Assembly (NCBI RefSeq): GCF_001661345.1
Contig: NW_017962933.1
Span: 1-64,000, forward strand
Length of the DNA stretch: 64,000 nt
Source of the DNA: Ascoidea rubescens DSM 1968
Taxonomy: Eukaryota; Ascomycota; Saccharomycetes; Ascoideales; Ascoideaceae
Direction of reading: 5' to 3'
Shown here: positions 54,485-63,483 of the stretch, piece after piece
Position numbering within the stretch: position 1 is the stretch's first letter
How the letters are laid out: every line of letters starts with the position of its first letter
Position numbers and translations under genes: made by a program
Notes under the pieces: model-generated
The model's input: the letters and a program-made list of their open reading frames with translations, nothing else
Database searches by the model: none
What the model was told of the DNA's origin: nothing

Positions 54485-55954
54485 CTAATTAGAACTTACA
54501 TCGCCACCAAAGCCTACAGGCAATTTAATGGTATTTTTTGGTAAAAGACCAAGGAATTTATATAATTTACCCATACTTCCAGCAGTGTTTTCAGTCAATC
54601 TTAGGTAGCTTTTTTTAATCCTTTCCTTTTCCTGAAGAGATTTTGAATGATGAATTAGCTGGTCAGCACGATAACCGAGACCTAGCTGATGCAAAAAATC
54701 AGCTTGCTCAACAGGGCCAAAACTTTTGACTTGATCAGCTACAACTTGTTTAAGATTTTGGAAATCAACGTCAGCAGATAGATCGACCTCACCAGGTTTA
54801 TAAAAAGGAGATAGTAGTTTATGAGATTTAATTCCTCTCAAAGTATTGATGGGACAAGTGTCAAGAGGACCGTAATCGATAATTAAAGCAGCGCCTTTGT
54901 AATTAATAAATTGAGAAATTTTTTTGACATGGTCTATAGATTCAATTGATACTTCGACTCTTGAGCCAATTGGAAAGGAATTAAAACGAGGATTTGATTC
55001 TGGAATATTTGAGGAAACAGTCTTTTTAGGAGATAGAGTTAGGAAAAAAGGATAGTCTTGAATTAAAGAAGAGTTTTTATTTTTGTCGAGATCTGAGGAT
55101 TTGTAAGTAGTCTTATTTGGCAAAGAAGAAGCGTCATTTTGTAAATTTAGTTTTCTAATTTTTTCATCAGTGGAATAATCGACCAATAACTCATGCCAGC
55201 CATTAGAAGTCTTTTCAAATTGTTTTATTGGCAAGGCATCGAAAAATTCATGAGCTATAATATAGTTTGTTGAATTGTTAGATAAGACAGCATCCAAGTC
55301 AGTTTCATTGTCGATCCATCTTATATTATTGTTCCAAGTGGATTTTGATGTGAATCCGATTTTATCGTCAGAAGGAATTAATCTGTGGATTGAATTGGAT
55401 AGCAATTTCCATTGCTCCTTTCTTAAAATTGGAGAAGCCTCGACTAATATGATATTGATATTTAGCTTTAAATTTGTAGTTTGAGATAGCTTGTTAAACG
55501 TCTTGATTAGATCGTATATTAGAGTACCCTTGCCTGGTCCAAACTCGACGAAATTTATATCCAATGGTTTGAGCTGATCCAACCAGATTGAAAAGAACCA
55601 TATTCCAAGCATTTCACCAAACATTTGGGAGATTTCAGGAGATGTGATGAAGTCACTCTTACCATTTAGACCCAAGGGGTCTCTGGTGGTGTAGTAGCCA
55701 TACTCAGGGTGAGTCAAACATGTCTTCATGTAGGAAGAAAGAGAGATTGGGCCAGTGGTTTTGATGGTTTCTCGAATGATATCAGTCAAGTTGTTCAACT
55801 GAATTTTGCCAGTGGAGGGCTCTTTCGTGGATGTCAAGAGATATGGTGAACAACAAAAGAACCTCAGAGAGCTTCTGTTAAGACAACGCAGGGCAGGCCA
55901 GTCTATTCTAGCTCTGCTGAGGAATCTGCTGAATGTGCTTCTGGAGGAAATCAT
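54485..55954 (-). CDS. Mitochondrial NDUFAF7/MidA-like methyltransferase
   Basis: A 489-residue SAM-dependent arginine methyltransferase-family protein. The N-terminus (MISSRSTFSRFLSRARI) is an Arg/Ser-rich mitochondrial presequence. The core has SLSSYMKTCLTHPEYGYY, SDFITSPEISQMFGEMLGIW, the SAM motif FVEFGPGKGTL, ILVEASPILR, and YIIAHEFFDALPIKQFE, all hallmarks of MidA/NDUFAF7. In animals and Dictyostelium it methylates complex I subunit NDUFS2, so a functional homolog may indicate that this yeast has complex I. However, S. cerevisiae keeps a relative without complex I. The protein appears complete. Confidence 0.88.
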   Translation of the reverse strand: MISSRSTFSRFLSRARIDWPALRCLNRSSLRFFCCSPYLLTSTKEPSTGKIQLNNLTDIIRETIKTTGPISLSSYMKTCLTHPEYGYYTTRDPLGLNGKSDFITSPEISQMFGEMLGIWFFSIWLDQLKPLDINFVEFGPGKGTLIYDLIKTFNKLSQTTNLKLNINIILVEASPILRKEQWKLLSNSIHRLIPSDDKIGFTSKSTWNNNIRWIDNETDLDAVLSNNSTNYIIAHEFFDALPIKQFEKTSNGWHELLVDYSTDEKIRKLNLQNDASSLPNKTTYKSSDLDKNKNSSLIQDYPFFLTLSPKKTVSSNIPESNPRFNSFPIGSRVEVSIESIDHVKKISQFINYKGAALIIDYGPLDTCPINTLRGIKSHKLLSPFYKPGEVDLSADVDFQNLKQVVADQVKSFGPVEQADFLHQLGLGYRADQLIHHSKSLQEKERIKKSYLRLTENTAGSMGKLYKFLGLLPKNTIKLPVGFGGDVSSN

Positions 55955-56112
55955 GGCACAGAGAACAACAAGTTGAGAGGAAGCAGAAGCAGCAGCTTTT
56001 GGGTAGGTGTCGGGAGCCCTGGTTTAGGGCTCGGAAGAAGAAGAAGAAGAAAAGATTCAAAATACAAACGACTTTACGGACAAAACTACATAAATCCATA
56101 GATATATCTAAA

Positions 56113-56910
56113 CTAAACAGCAGGCTTTTTAATTATAACCCACCAATTGTCTCTTTCGTAGCCATGTTCCACCACAACAGCACCAGCAGCAATGGCATTC
56201 TCGTTGAGCTCGTTTTCTTTGTACAAATGGTAGTATCTTAGCTTGGTCTCCTCTCCATTGTCTTCAACTGCTTTCTCGCTTTTGATGGTAGCACTTGTAT
56301 CTACCACTTCGTTTCCTCTTTTTGTCTTGCTCTTCCTCGCCTTCTTGGACTTGGGCTTCTTCTTTTGAAGCACCCAAGGCACCAAAACATCCTGTGTCAT
56401 TCCCTTTTTCCAACCTCTTCTCGACTTTTCTTGCTCCAAAGCCCAGCAATAGATCAATGCCTCGCCATTGGGCTTCAACTTTGACAAAATGTGGACAATG
56501 GCCTGGATTCTTCGCTCCTCTGTTGAAAAATGGTGGATAACAGCGATAGAGATTGCAAAATCAAACTGGTTGTTTAAATGTGGCAACGACAATCCATCAC
56601 ACACAATTGAATCGTTGTTTACCGAATCTCCATTGATCTCACTGGATAGTACTATCAAATTGTCTGAGTAATCACTTCCAATGATAAACACATTCTTGTT
56701 GATGTTCAAGTACTTTCCATTCCCACACCCCACGTCGATGCCAATCGATCCTTTTTCTCGACTTTGAAGAAACTTCTCAACTATTGGCCATGGTTTGTAT
56801 CTGGTTTCTGAGAAATGAGAAGCAATCTCGTTATACACCTGGTGAACATATATCTGCTCTTTCTCAACAGGATTCTTGACCTGTTCCATTTTAATTTTTT
56901 CTTCTTCCAT
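56113..56910 (-). CDS. TRM9: tRNA wobble-uridine methyltransferase TRM9
   Basis: TRM9 with Trm112 completes mcm5U/mcm5s2U at the tRNA wobble position, tuning translation of stress genes. The 265-residue protein opens with VHQVYNEIASHFSETRYKPW, has SAM motif I GIDVGCGNGKYL, CDGLSLPHLNNQFDFAISIAV with IHHFSTEERR, and LKPNGEALIYCWALEQE. The C-terminus RYYHLYKENEL fits the Trm9 lid. A Lys-rich insert replaces the usual linker. The start at the first ATG gives seven extra residues before MEQVKNP. Confidence 0.95.
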   Translation of the reverse strand: MEEEKIKMEQVKNPVEKEQIYVHQVYNEIASHFSETRYKPWPIVEKFLQSREKGSIGIDVGCGNGKYLNINKNVFIIGSDYSDNLIVLSSEINGDSVNNDSIVCDGLSLPHLNNQFDFAISIAVIHHFSTEERRIQAIVHILSKLKPNGEALIYCWALEQEKSRRGWKKGMTQDVLVPWVLQKKKPKSKKARKSKTKRGNEVVDTSATIKSEKAVEDNGEETKLRYYHLYKENELNENAIAAGAVVVEHGYERDNWWVIIKKPAV

Positions 56911-57144
56911 TTGTCTAATTATCTGCTATTCTTCCACTGAGATATCCCCAATCAACAATATGTATCTCTCTGCTTTGGCGTTTTCCAATAAAAAGTTTAG
57001 CTTTGTGAAGCCAAAAACCTAATTCGCTCTCAGAAATCAAATTCTGTTATTTTTCAAGCCCTCAAAAGCACTTCACCAACAATCAACAACCTCTATTCAA
57101 CAATTCAAGTCACTGAGAACTATTGTAAGCTGTTTTATCCCACG

Positions 57145-58506
57145 ATGAAGGCGTTCTTGCTTGTATCAGCTCTACTTATCATCCCATCCATCTTGCTATT
57201 CAACTTCAATTACAATTACTCCTTTTTGATTGCGTCTCTAACATCCACTAAATCGCTGTTAAATGATCTACATATAACAATACCAATTGAGCTAAGAGTT
57301 GAAGATGGAATGAACTATCCTGATCTCCATCTTGCTGTTCAGACTCAATTAAACCATGAAATATTCTCTGGTCCTTTATTACTAGATTACAACTTTCAAA
57401 TCAGTACTTTGGTTTCAGCATCAGCGAATTCCTCCTACGATACCTCCCACTCAGCTTACAACGTCAAGTTGTTTCTCACTGAGGATAAAGATGAATCAAT
57501 TTATGTTGATTCTCTTGAGAGATTTGGTGTTCTATACTACAATTTAGAGACTATAAACACGAATGATTTGCCCTTTTACATCACCCAAACAATTTTCTAC
57601 AACATGTTTTTAGATGAGTATAAATTGTTGGTTATTGATCCTTCAATCCCCAAAAATCTTTCCATTTCAAATTCAATCTCAAAAATCGATAACTATTCTC
57701 TTGATAACTATTTCAATTTTACTTCAACGCAGGTAAATCCTTATAAAATCAATCTTATATTCACTTTCATTCTTAAAAATTCTAAACAAAACGTTAATAT
57801 CAAAATGATGAATACTTTATTGGATCTTTATTTTTCTCCAATTAAACTGGCACTAAATGACCAGTTCGATTTGAATTATGAGATCAAATTTTTGTTTTAC
57901 AATGACTTTAGAATCTTGCTAAATTCCTACAACAAAATTAAAATAAAAACCCCTATGGATAACTCCACAGTGAAAGAATTTATTAATTATTCTTTAAATA
58001 ACTATTCAACAATAAACTTCGTTACTATTGATTTATATAATGTAACTGATCAGTTTTTCCTATCGAAATCAAAAGACGAAAATTCAATAATAATAGTATC
58101 ACCATCCAATTTTAAAATCGACTATAGTACTCATTATTGTTTAAAGAAAATATTGAAAAAGTTTGTTAAATCTTTTTTCTTAAAAATAGTTCAATATCAA
58201 AATTATCAAACCATTTCAAATTCAGACATGAATCTAGATTCATCTTCAATATTACATTTCGATAAACTAATCAGACTAACAATAATCTCAAAACTAAATA
58301 AAATAGCTCAAAAGATTAAACTCTTAAATAATATAAAAAATAAGAATATTATTAATTATTTTTCATTGGATTTTTATAAAAAAATGTTTGAAATTTTAAA
58401 ATTAAGAAATGAAGCAATTAAGTTGATTAGCTGTGAGAGCGATTTCAGTCTGGGTTTAAATAAATTGATAAAAACTGAAAATTATTTAAATAAACTAATT
58501 TCCTGA
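57145..58506 (+). CDS. GPI17: GPI transamidase subunit GPI17/PIG-S-like, short C-terminus
   Basis: A 453-residue protein likely to be PIG-S, a luminal subunit of the complex that attaches GPI anchors. An N-terminal membrane helix (FLLVSALLIIPSILLFN) precedes IPIELRV, YPDLHLAVQTQLNHE, VKLFLTEDKDESIYVDSLER and INTNDLPFYITQTIFYNMFL. These fit the pattern I recall for fungal Gpi17. The usual second membrane helix and cytosolic tail are missing: the frame stops after the helical LRNEAIKLISCESDF region. The next 56 bp are AT-rich and then the convergent RAP1 stop, so there is no room for the rest. Confidence 0.55.
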   Translation: MKAFLLVSALLIIPSILLFNFNYNYSFLIASLTSTKSLLNDLHITIPIELRVEDGMNYPDLHLAVQTQLNHEIFSGPLLLDYNFQISTLVSASANSSYDTSHSAYNVKLFLTEDKDESIYVDSLERFGVLYYNLETINTNDLPFYITQTIFYNMFLDEYKLLVIDPSIPKNLSISNSISKIDNYSLDNYFNFTSTQVNPYKINLIFTFILKNSKQNVNIKMMNTLLDLYFSPIKLALNDQFDLNYEIKFLFYNDFRILLNSYNKIKIKTPMDNSTVKEFINYSLNNYSTINFVTIDLYNVTDQFFLSKSKDENSIIIVSPSNFKIDYSTHYCLKKILKKFVKSFFLKIVQYQNYQTISNSDMNLDSSSILHFDKLIRLTIISKLNKIAQKIKLLNNIKNKNIINYFSLDFYKKMFEILKLRNEAIKLISCESDFSLGLNKLIKTENYLNKLIS

Positions 58507-58562
58507 AACTTCCTAATGAAATTTTTTATTTTTTTTTTAATTTTTAATAATAAATTCCCTAA

Positions 58563-61022
58563 TTATTCATTACTATATCCATTATCATATTTGAGAGATT
58601 TCCTCGTTTCAATATTATCTTTCCCATGTTTGCCATATAAATATTGAACTGCCTTTTTTTTTTCTGCTTCACTGTCAAACAATTCATTAAAAATTTGATT
58701 TAAAATTAAATCATCCTCTTCAGTCCAAATGCCCTGGATATGTTGAGGAGGATTTTCGCCTGTTTTAACAACACTAAATATATATTGAGTTAGAATACTC
58801 GTTATCCCTGAACATCTTAATAACATATCAGTTGCAAAGGAAGTTTTCAAACCTATTTTCTCATTCAAGATTTTTGAAGCCTCTTCGAAATTTTTATTAG
58901 TAAGTACCATTAAATTATTTTGAATTAGTTTTTTATTAGATTCTAAAGATTTGGTTAAAAAAGCATCTTCAAAATAGTTTTTAATTTCAGATAGTATTTC
59001 AGAACTGACAACTTTATTAATGGGCTCATTATAAAAGCCGTCAATTGAGTCTTCTGTGTTTATTCTAATATCAGTCAAAGATTTCGTGTTGTCATTATTA
59101 TCAGTAATAATATTATTGTTTTTGTTATTTTTATCGGTTTTGTTAATACTGTTAATAATATCAGTATCAGACTCGTTTAAAGAATTGGACGAATTGTCGG
59201 AAATGTCAATAACAAGAGAAGTGCCTTGATTTTTTTGTGAGGAGGTGCTATTAGAATTTGAAATTTTTTGTTTTTTGTTCAATTGATTTTGTTGATTTTG
59301 TTGATTTAATTGTAAATTATAATCTGGAGATAAAGAAGATGAGCACCTTTTTTGATGTTTATGGTGAGTATGATTATTATTAATATCAGTAAATTCATCA
59401 GTTACATTTGGTTTCTTTTTTGTTATTGGGTCGGGCGTTCTATTATTTTTAATTTCATTATTATAATAATCAATATAATTCATCAAGCCATAGGAGCAAA
59501 CAAATTTTCTATATCTATCTTTCCAAGCGAATTTTGAATGGTTTGAGAATTTTTTCTCAAATTCAGCAAAATAGCTTAAAGGTACTGAAGGTAATTTATT
59601 GTTTAAGTTTGTATTTTTATGCGGTGAATTTTTTTTGTTTAAATGAGATAAAACGCCCAAACATAATTGGTAATCATCTATTGATGAGAATTTGACTCTT
59701 TTGTTTAAAGGGATTTCATCGATACCAACTTTTATAAAATTTCCATTTGAATCCTTTACAAGATTGCCCATTGAGTCGACTTTGTAAAGATATTCTAAAT
59801 CATTGACTAGTAGATTTCTAAATCTATATCTTATTGAGTTACCAGTGTGCCTTGGTAGATAATTGATAGCCAATTGATCAAAGAATTTATGAGAACCTCT
59901 TTTCAAAGGGTTTCGACGAATTTGATCTAGGATTAACGTATCTTCGATTTTTGTGAATTCATTTTTATTGAATCTTTTATCGATTATTAAACTTTTGGAT
60001 ATTGTGTTGATTATAGAAGAGTTTTCAGGAGAAACAAAACTGTTTAAATCAAATTCCTGATTAATTTGATCCATATTATTGTGGTTTCTATTATTATTAT
60101 TATTATTGTTGTTGTTGTTGTTGTTGTTGTTGTCGTCATTATTATTATTTTTGTTATTATTCTCGGATTTATTATTAGTATTGCCATTACTATTATTAGT
60201 GGTAGCATTAGTACTAGTGGTGGTAGTGACAGTGGTAATACCATTGCTACTATTGTTGATATTATTATTATTATTATTATTATTATTAAGATTTTTCAAA
60301 TGATTAGAATTAAAGTAATTAGAATGGTCAATAAAGTTGTTAGTATGAATTGAGTTTTTATAAAGGGATAGAGGTAATAAAGTGTTTTTATCAGTCGAGT
60401 GGTAAATGAAATCAGGAGTATAAGTGGTCAATTGGTCATTATAATATCTTGATATTATAATTATCTGTTTAGAGGTTATATCATTATTATTAGCAGCTGC
60501 ATCTTTAGCATCTTCAATTGGGTAGTCCGAGATTATTCCACCATGGTTTGTAATTAAATAAATTAATTGAGGCTTATCAGGTTCGTTATTTGGAATAAAA
60601 AATTTAAATGGAATCTTTGTTTGAAGATTGGAAAATAAATTCTTGTTTAAATCGTTCATTGAGACTCCAAATTCATTGGCTTGGTTGCTTTGATTTGAAT
60701 CGTTGGAGCTGGTGGAATTATCCCGAGCATCAGAAGAAACATCCAGAACAACAGGAGGTGAGTTTATATGGCCGATACTGGCATCATCGTCACCATTATT
60801 ATGGCTATCAATATTGTGGGTATATCTCTTAACGTCGTCGTCATTGTCCAGTTTGGCCTGGGAAGTGGTGGTATGTGTGGTGGTGCGAGAAAAGGCACCA
60901 GTGGCCTGAGAAGAAGCGGAAAGTGAACTCTGGGAGTTCTCTGCAGCAGAGATAAACTCATCTTCATCGGCAGCAGCAGCAGCAGAAGCAGCAGAAGCAG
61001 CAGAAACACGATGCGAGGCCAT
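58563..61022 (-). CDS. RAP1: Telomere/promoter-binding protein RAP1
   Basis: RAP1 binds telomere repeats and, in yeasts, many promoters. The 819-residue protein starts at MASHRVSAASAASAAAAAD, the first ATG. Domains: BRCT at about 137-222 (IPFKFFIPN, LIYLITNHGGIISDYP); poly-Asn linkers; Myb 1 at about 350-410 (FTKIEDTLILDQIRRNPLKRGS, then RHTGNSIRYRFRN); Myb 2 at about 445-520 (SIDDYQLCLGVLSHLN, WKDRYRKFV); and the RCT domain at the C-terminus (MLLRCSGITSILTQYIF, GIWTEEDDLILNQIF). The RCT suggests Rif/Sir-type partners. It shares a 174-bp divergent promoter with the LRS4-like gene and converges on GPI17. Confidence 0.9.
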   Translation of the reverse strand: MASHRVSAASAASAAAAADEDEFISAAENSQSSLSASSQATGAFSRTTTHTTTSQAKLDNDDDVKRYTHNIDSHNNGDDDASIGHINSPPVVLDVSSDARDNSTSSNDSNQSNQANEFGVSMNDLNKNLFSNLQTKIPFKFFIPNNEPDKPQLIYLITNHGGIISDYPIEDAKDAAANNNDITSKQIIIISRYYNDQLTTYTPDFIYHSTDKNTLLPLSLYKNSIHTNNFIDHSNYFNSNHLKNLNNNNNNNNNINNSSNGITTVTTTTSTNATTNNSNGNTNNKSENNNKNNNNDDNNNNNNNNNNNNNNRNHNNMDQINQEFDLNSFVSPENSSIINTISKSLIIDKRFNKNEFTKIEDTLILDQIRRNPLKRGSHKFFDQLAINYLPRHTGNSIRYRFRNLLVNDLEYLYKVDSMGNLVKDSNGNFIKVGIDEIPLNKRVKFSSIDDYQLCLGVLSHLNKKNSPHKNTNLNNKLPSVPLSYFAEFEKKFSNHSKFAWKDRYRKFVCSYGLMNYIDYYNNEIKNNRTPDPITKKKPNVTDEFTDINNNHTHHKHQKRCSSSLSPDYNLQLNQQNQQNQLNKKQKISNSNSTSSQKNQGTSLVIDISDNSSNSLNESDTDIINSINKTDKNNKNNNIITDNNDNTKSLTDIRINTEDSIDGFYNEPINKVVSSEILSEIKNYFEDAFLTKSLESNKKLIQNNLMVLTNKNFEEASKILNEKIGLKTSFATDMLLRCSGITSILTQYIFSVVKTGENPPQHIQGIWTEEDDLILNQIFNELFDSEAEKKKAVQYLYGKHGKDNIETRKSLKYDNGYSNE
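60085..60140. repeat. Trinucleotide tract encoding poly-Asn in RAP1
   Basis: (att/gtt)n on the plus strand, encoding a run of about 18 Asn (with Asp) between BRCT and Myb 1. Mixed AAT/AAC codons suggest selection or age rather than fresh slippage. Confidence 0.8.
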
Positions 61023-61196
61023 GGCTGGAGAAAGGGTGTTGTTGGAGGTGGTGTTGGAAGTAGAAAAGCAGAGAAAAAAGTAAGCGCCGAAGCACGTGAG
61101 AAGCGCGTGAGAAGCATATGAGAGACCAACGGTGCGGGCTTCTGTTTGGTTGAAGAGAAGGAAATTGAGGAAGAAGAGAAGCAGAGAAGAAGACCA
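61023..61196. promoter_or_regulatory. Divergent promoter RAP1 / LRS4-like
   Basis: 174 bp, GC-richer than average, with agcacgtgagaagcgcgtgagaagca (CACGTG at about 61095). Both neighbouring open frames run into it without ATGs. Confidence 0.5.
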
Positions 61197-63185
61197 ATGG
61201 ATGCTGAGTTCTGGACACAATACGAGCAGTATCAGCTGCTTGCTGACGAAATCCAGCAGATAGAGAGCAGGGAGCTCGAGAGGAGGTCGTTGGTGCTGGC
61301 ACTTACGTTGTTGAGGTGTCTCTACCAGAGCTGCAACGAGAACACCCATCACGAGGAACACGATGCAAAAGACGAGGAGGGTGTTGAGCTGATTCAGAAG
61401 AGCGAGAAGAGTAAAGAGAGCAGTGAGAGTGAGAGAAAAAAGCGGGAAGAGCTTTTCAAACAGTTGACTGCCTTGAAGAACAACTTAAACAGCTCGAACT
61501 TTGAAATTGAGAAATTGAAGCAACAGCTTTCTTCTCAAAAATCTAGCTACGAAATCAAAATTGAAAATTTTAAATCGAGCATCCGAAATTTAAAGGAGAA
61601 ACAAAATCAATTGCTACAGAGCAGTAATCTGAATGCCAGCAGTGCTAAGAGCAATGATCTCAGCTTAAGCAGTAATAAATTAGCCCTTGATAGTGATCAA
61701 AAAATCATAAAGCCAATTTCTCCAATAAAGGCAATTAATGATAGCATAATAAGTAAACGATCCCACTTATCCAAAAAAATCAATATTCTCAATTCGAATA
61801 TAAACAACACCATCAAAAGTAACTTGAATGGCAGCAGTAGCAATAATAACTTGAATGCGTTGAAACAATACAATCTAAATCCTCCAATTAAGAATCCAAA
61901 TTTAACTCAAACCAATTTTTCCTCAAAGATTCCTGTTCCAATTAAGAGTTATAGCAAACAAAATAACTACAATAATAACGATAATGATAACGATTTATCA
62001 AACATATCAATATCTGATTTTTTAATGAGTAATAAATCAAATATTCCTTCAAAGATCCCAATTCCAACTAACGGTTTAACGTTGTCTCCAACAAGATCCC
62101 CCAATAAGCTATCTCCTAGTAAATTATCCCCCAACAAATTATCTCCTGATAAACTATCGCCCAATAAACAAATCGATAATAGCACTAATCAAAGAAAAAA
62201 ATTCATGTCTCCAACTCATAACCCAAATAATAAATCAAAACTAATATTAGCCACATCTACTCCATCAAAATACAATACAAATACTAATAATCCCTTAACT
62301 TCTCCAACTAAAATTCCCTCTCCTTTAAAAAATGAAATAAAAAATCACATTAGTTCCAATTCCAATTCCAATTCTAATTCTAACTCGAATTTAAATCCAA
62401 ATTTGGATTCTCCCAAAAGGAAAAATAACTTGATTAATAAACAATTGCAAAAAATTTATGAAGAGGAAATCACATATAAAAAGACTCCCTCAAGGAGTTC
62501 AAATAAAAGACAAAGTATCATAAGTGAAGTCTTACTAAAATCTTTTCATTCTCCAAATTTTAACAAAAATAAAAATAAAAATATTAACATCAGTGATAAT
62601 ACTAGCAATAACAAAAATGCCAATAATAATAATACTAAAAATAGCACAGCAACTCAAACTAAAATTTCGACTAGCAAGAAAAGAAAATCATCATTTGGTA
62701 TTAATAACGATATATCACTTATACTAAAACCATCTACAAAGAATAGTAAACTAAGTAAATCTAAAAAGCCTTCTCTTTTCGATATAGACAATGACGACGA
62801 TGACGATGATAACGATATTTTTACTCAAACTTTAAAAAGATTGTCATCTAAAAATAAAAACACCAACTCAAACAACGATATCAAAAAAATAAAAAAGAAA
62901 AGAAAATTAGCGGGTGGTGGCATTCAATTTGATGAAAATGACGATGAAAATTTTGGTAATTACGATATCGAAGATTCAATGCATACTCCAATGGTTACCA
63001 ACATCAGAAACAATAAAAACAATATCAAGGATACATCTATTTTTGATAAATCGCCCTCTCCTGTTAAAAAATTGCCCACTATGAAAAACAAGTCTCCTGT
63101 GAAAAAAGTCCAATCTGAAGATAAGAAAAACGACAATAGCTTCAGTCCTCTAAGAAATGACAAAAAGAGAGTATTTAGAGTTTGA
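61197..63185 (+). CDS. LRS4-like coiled-coil, CDK-site-rich nuclear protein
   Basis: A 662-residue protein from MDAEFWTQYEQYQLLADEIQ. The N-terminal 140 residues are coiled coil (ELFKQLTALKNNL, then FEIEKLKQQLSSQKSSYEIK). The middle is disordered and full of S/T-P sites, including a LSP(S/N/D)K repeat (near 300-325) and SPTRSP. The C-terminus is basic, with KKRKLAGGGIQFDENDDENF and SPLRNDKKRVFRV. Coiled-coil N-terminus, S/T-P middle and a SPVKxxxxxKKRKL-type end recall the monopolin/cohibin subunit Lrs4 (rDNA silencing, meiotic kinetochores). It is almost twice as long, and the assignment is tentative. Confidence 0.6.
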   Translation: MDAEFWTQYEQYQLLADEIQQIESRELERRSLVLALTLLRCLYQSCNENTHHEEHDAKDEEGVELIQKSEKSKESSESERKKREELFKQLTALKNNLNSSNFEIEKLKQQLSSQKSSYEIKIENFKSSIRNLKEKQNQLLQSSNLNASSAKSNDLSLSSNKLALDSDQKIIKPISPIKAINDSIISKRSHLSKKINILNSNINNTIKSNLNGSSSNNNLNALKQYNLNPPIKNPNLTQTNFSSKIPVPIKSYSKQNNYNNNDNDNDLSNISISDFLMSNKSNIPSKIPIPTNGLTLSPTRSPNKLSPSKLSPNKLSPDKLSPNKQIDNSTNQRKKFMSPTHNPNNKSKLILATSTPSKYNTNTNNPLTSPTKIPSPLKNEIKNHISSNSNSNSNSNSNLNPNLDSPKRKNNLINKQLQKIYEEEITYKKTPSRSSNKRQSIISEVLLKSFHSPNFNKNKNKNINISDNTSNNKNANNNNTKNSTATQTKISTSKKRKSSFGINNDISLILKPSTKNSKLSKSKKPSLFDIDNDDDDDDNDIFTQTLKRLSSKNKNTNSNNDIKKIKKKRKLAGGGIQFDENDDENFGNYDIEDSMHTPMVTNIRNNKNNIKDTSIFDKSPSPVKKLPTMKNKSPVKKVQSEDKKNDNSFSPLRNDKKRVFRV

Positions 63186-63483
63186 AAATTTCACTTGGTG
63201 GCCTAAATATGTTATTATTTCCACCACTTCCACCACTTCCACCATTTTCTGTGACCAGACCCCCTTCTTACTTCAACTCCCCTCCCATTCCCGCACACAG
63301 ACCCCGTTTCCGAGGTCCAGACCGCCCACACGTATCATATAGTTTCTTTCTCTAATAAACACTTTTCTCTCTTATCGTCGCTTTTTTTCAAGATTGTAGC
63401 TTCACCAACTGAGATCAATTGACAGAGTAATTGATTACCAGCTTCATTCGTTTGTCTCCAATACTTGCATATATGCTTACTTG
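63186..63483. other. Intergenic upstream of OST3
   Basis: About 300 bp between tandem genes, with a short ttccaccac repeat (about 63216-63245) and a C-rich stretch. No gene. Confidence 0.55.
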
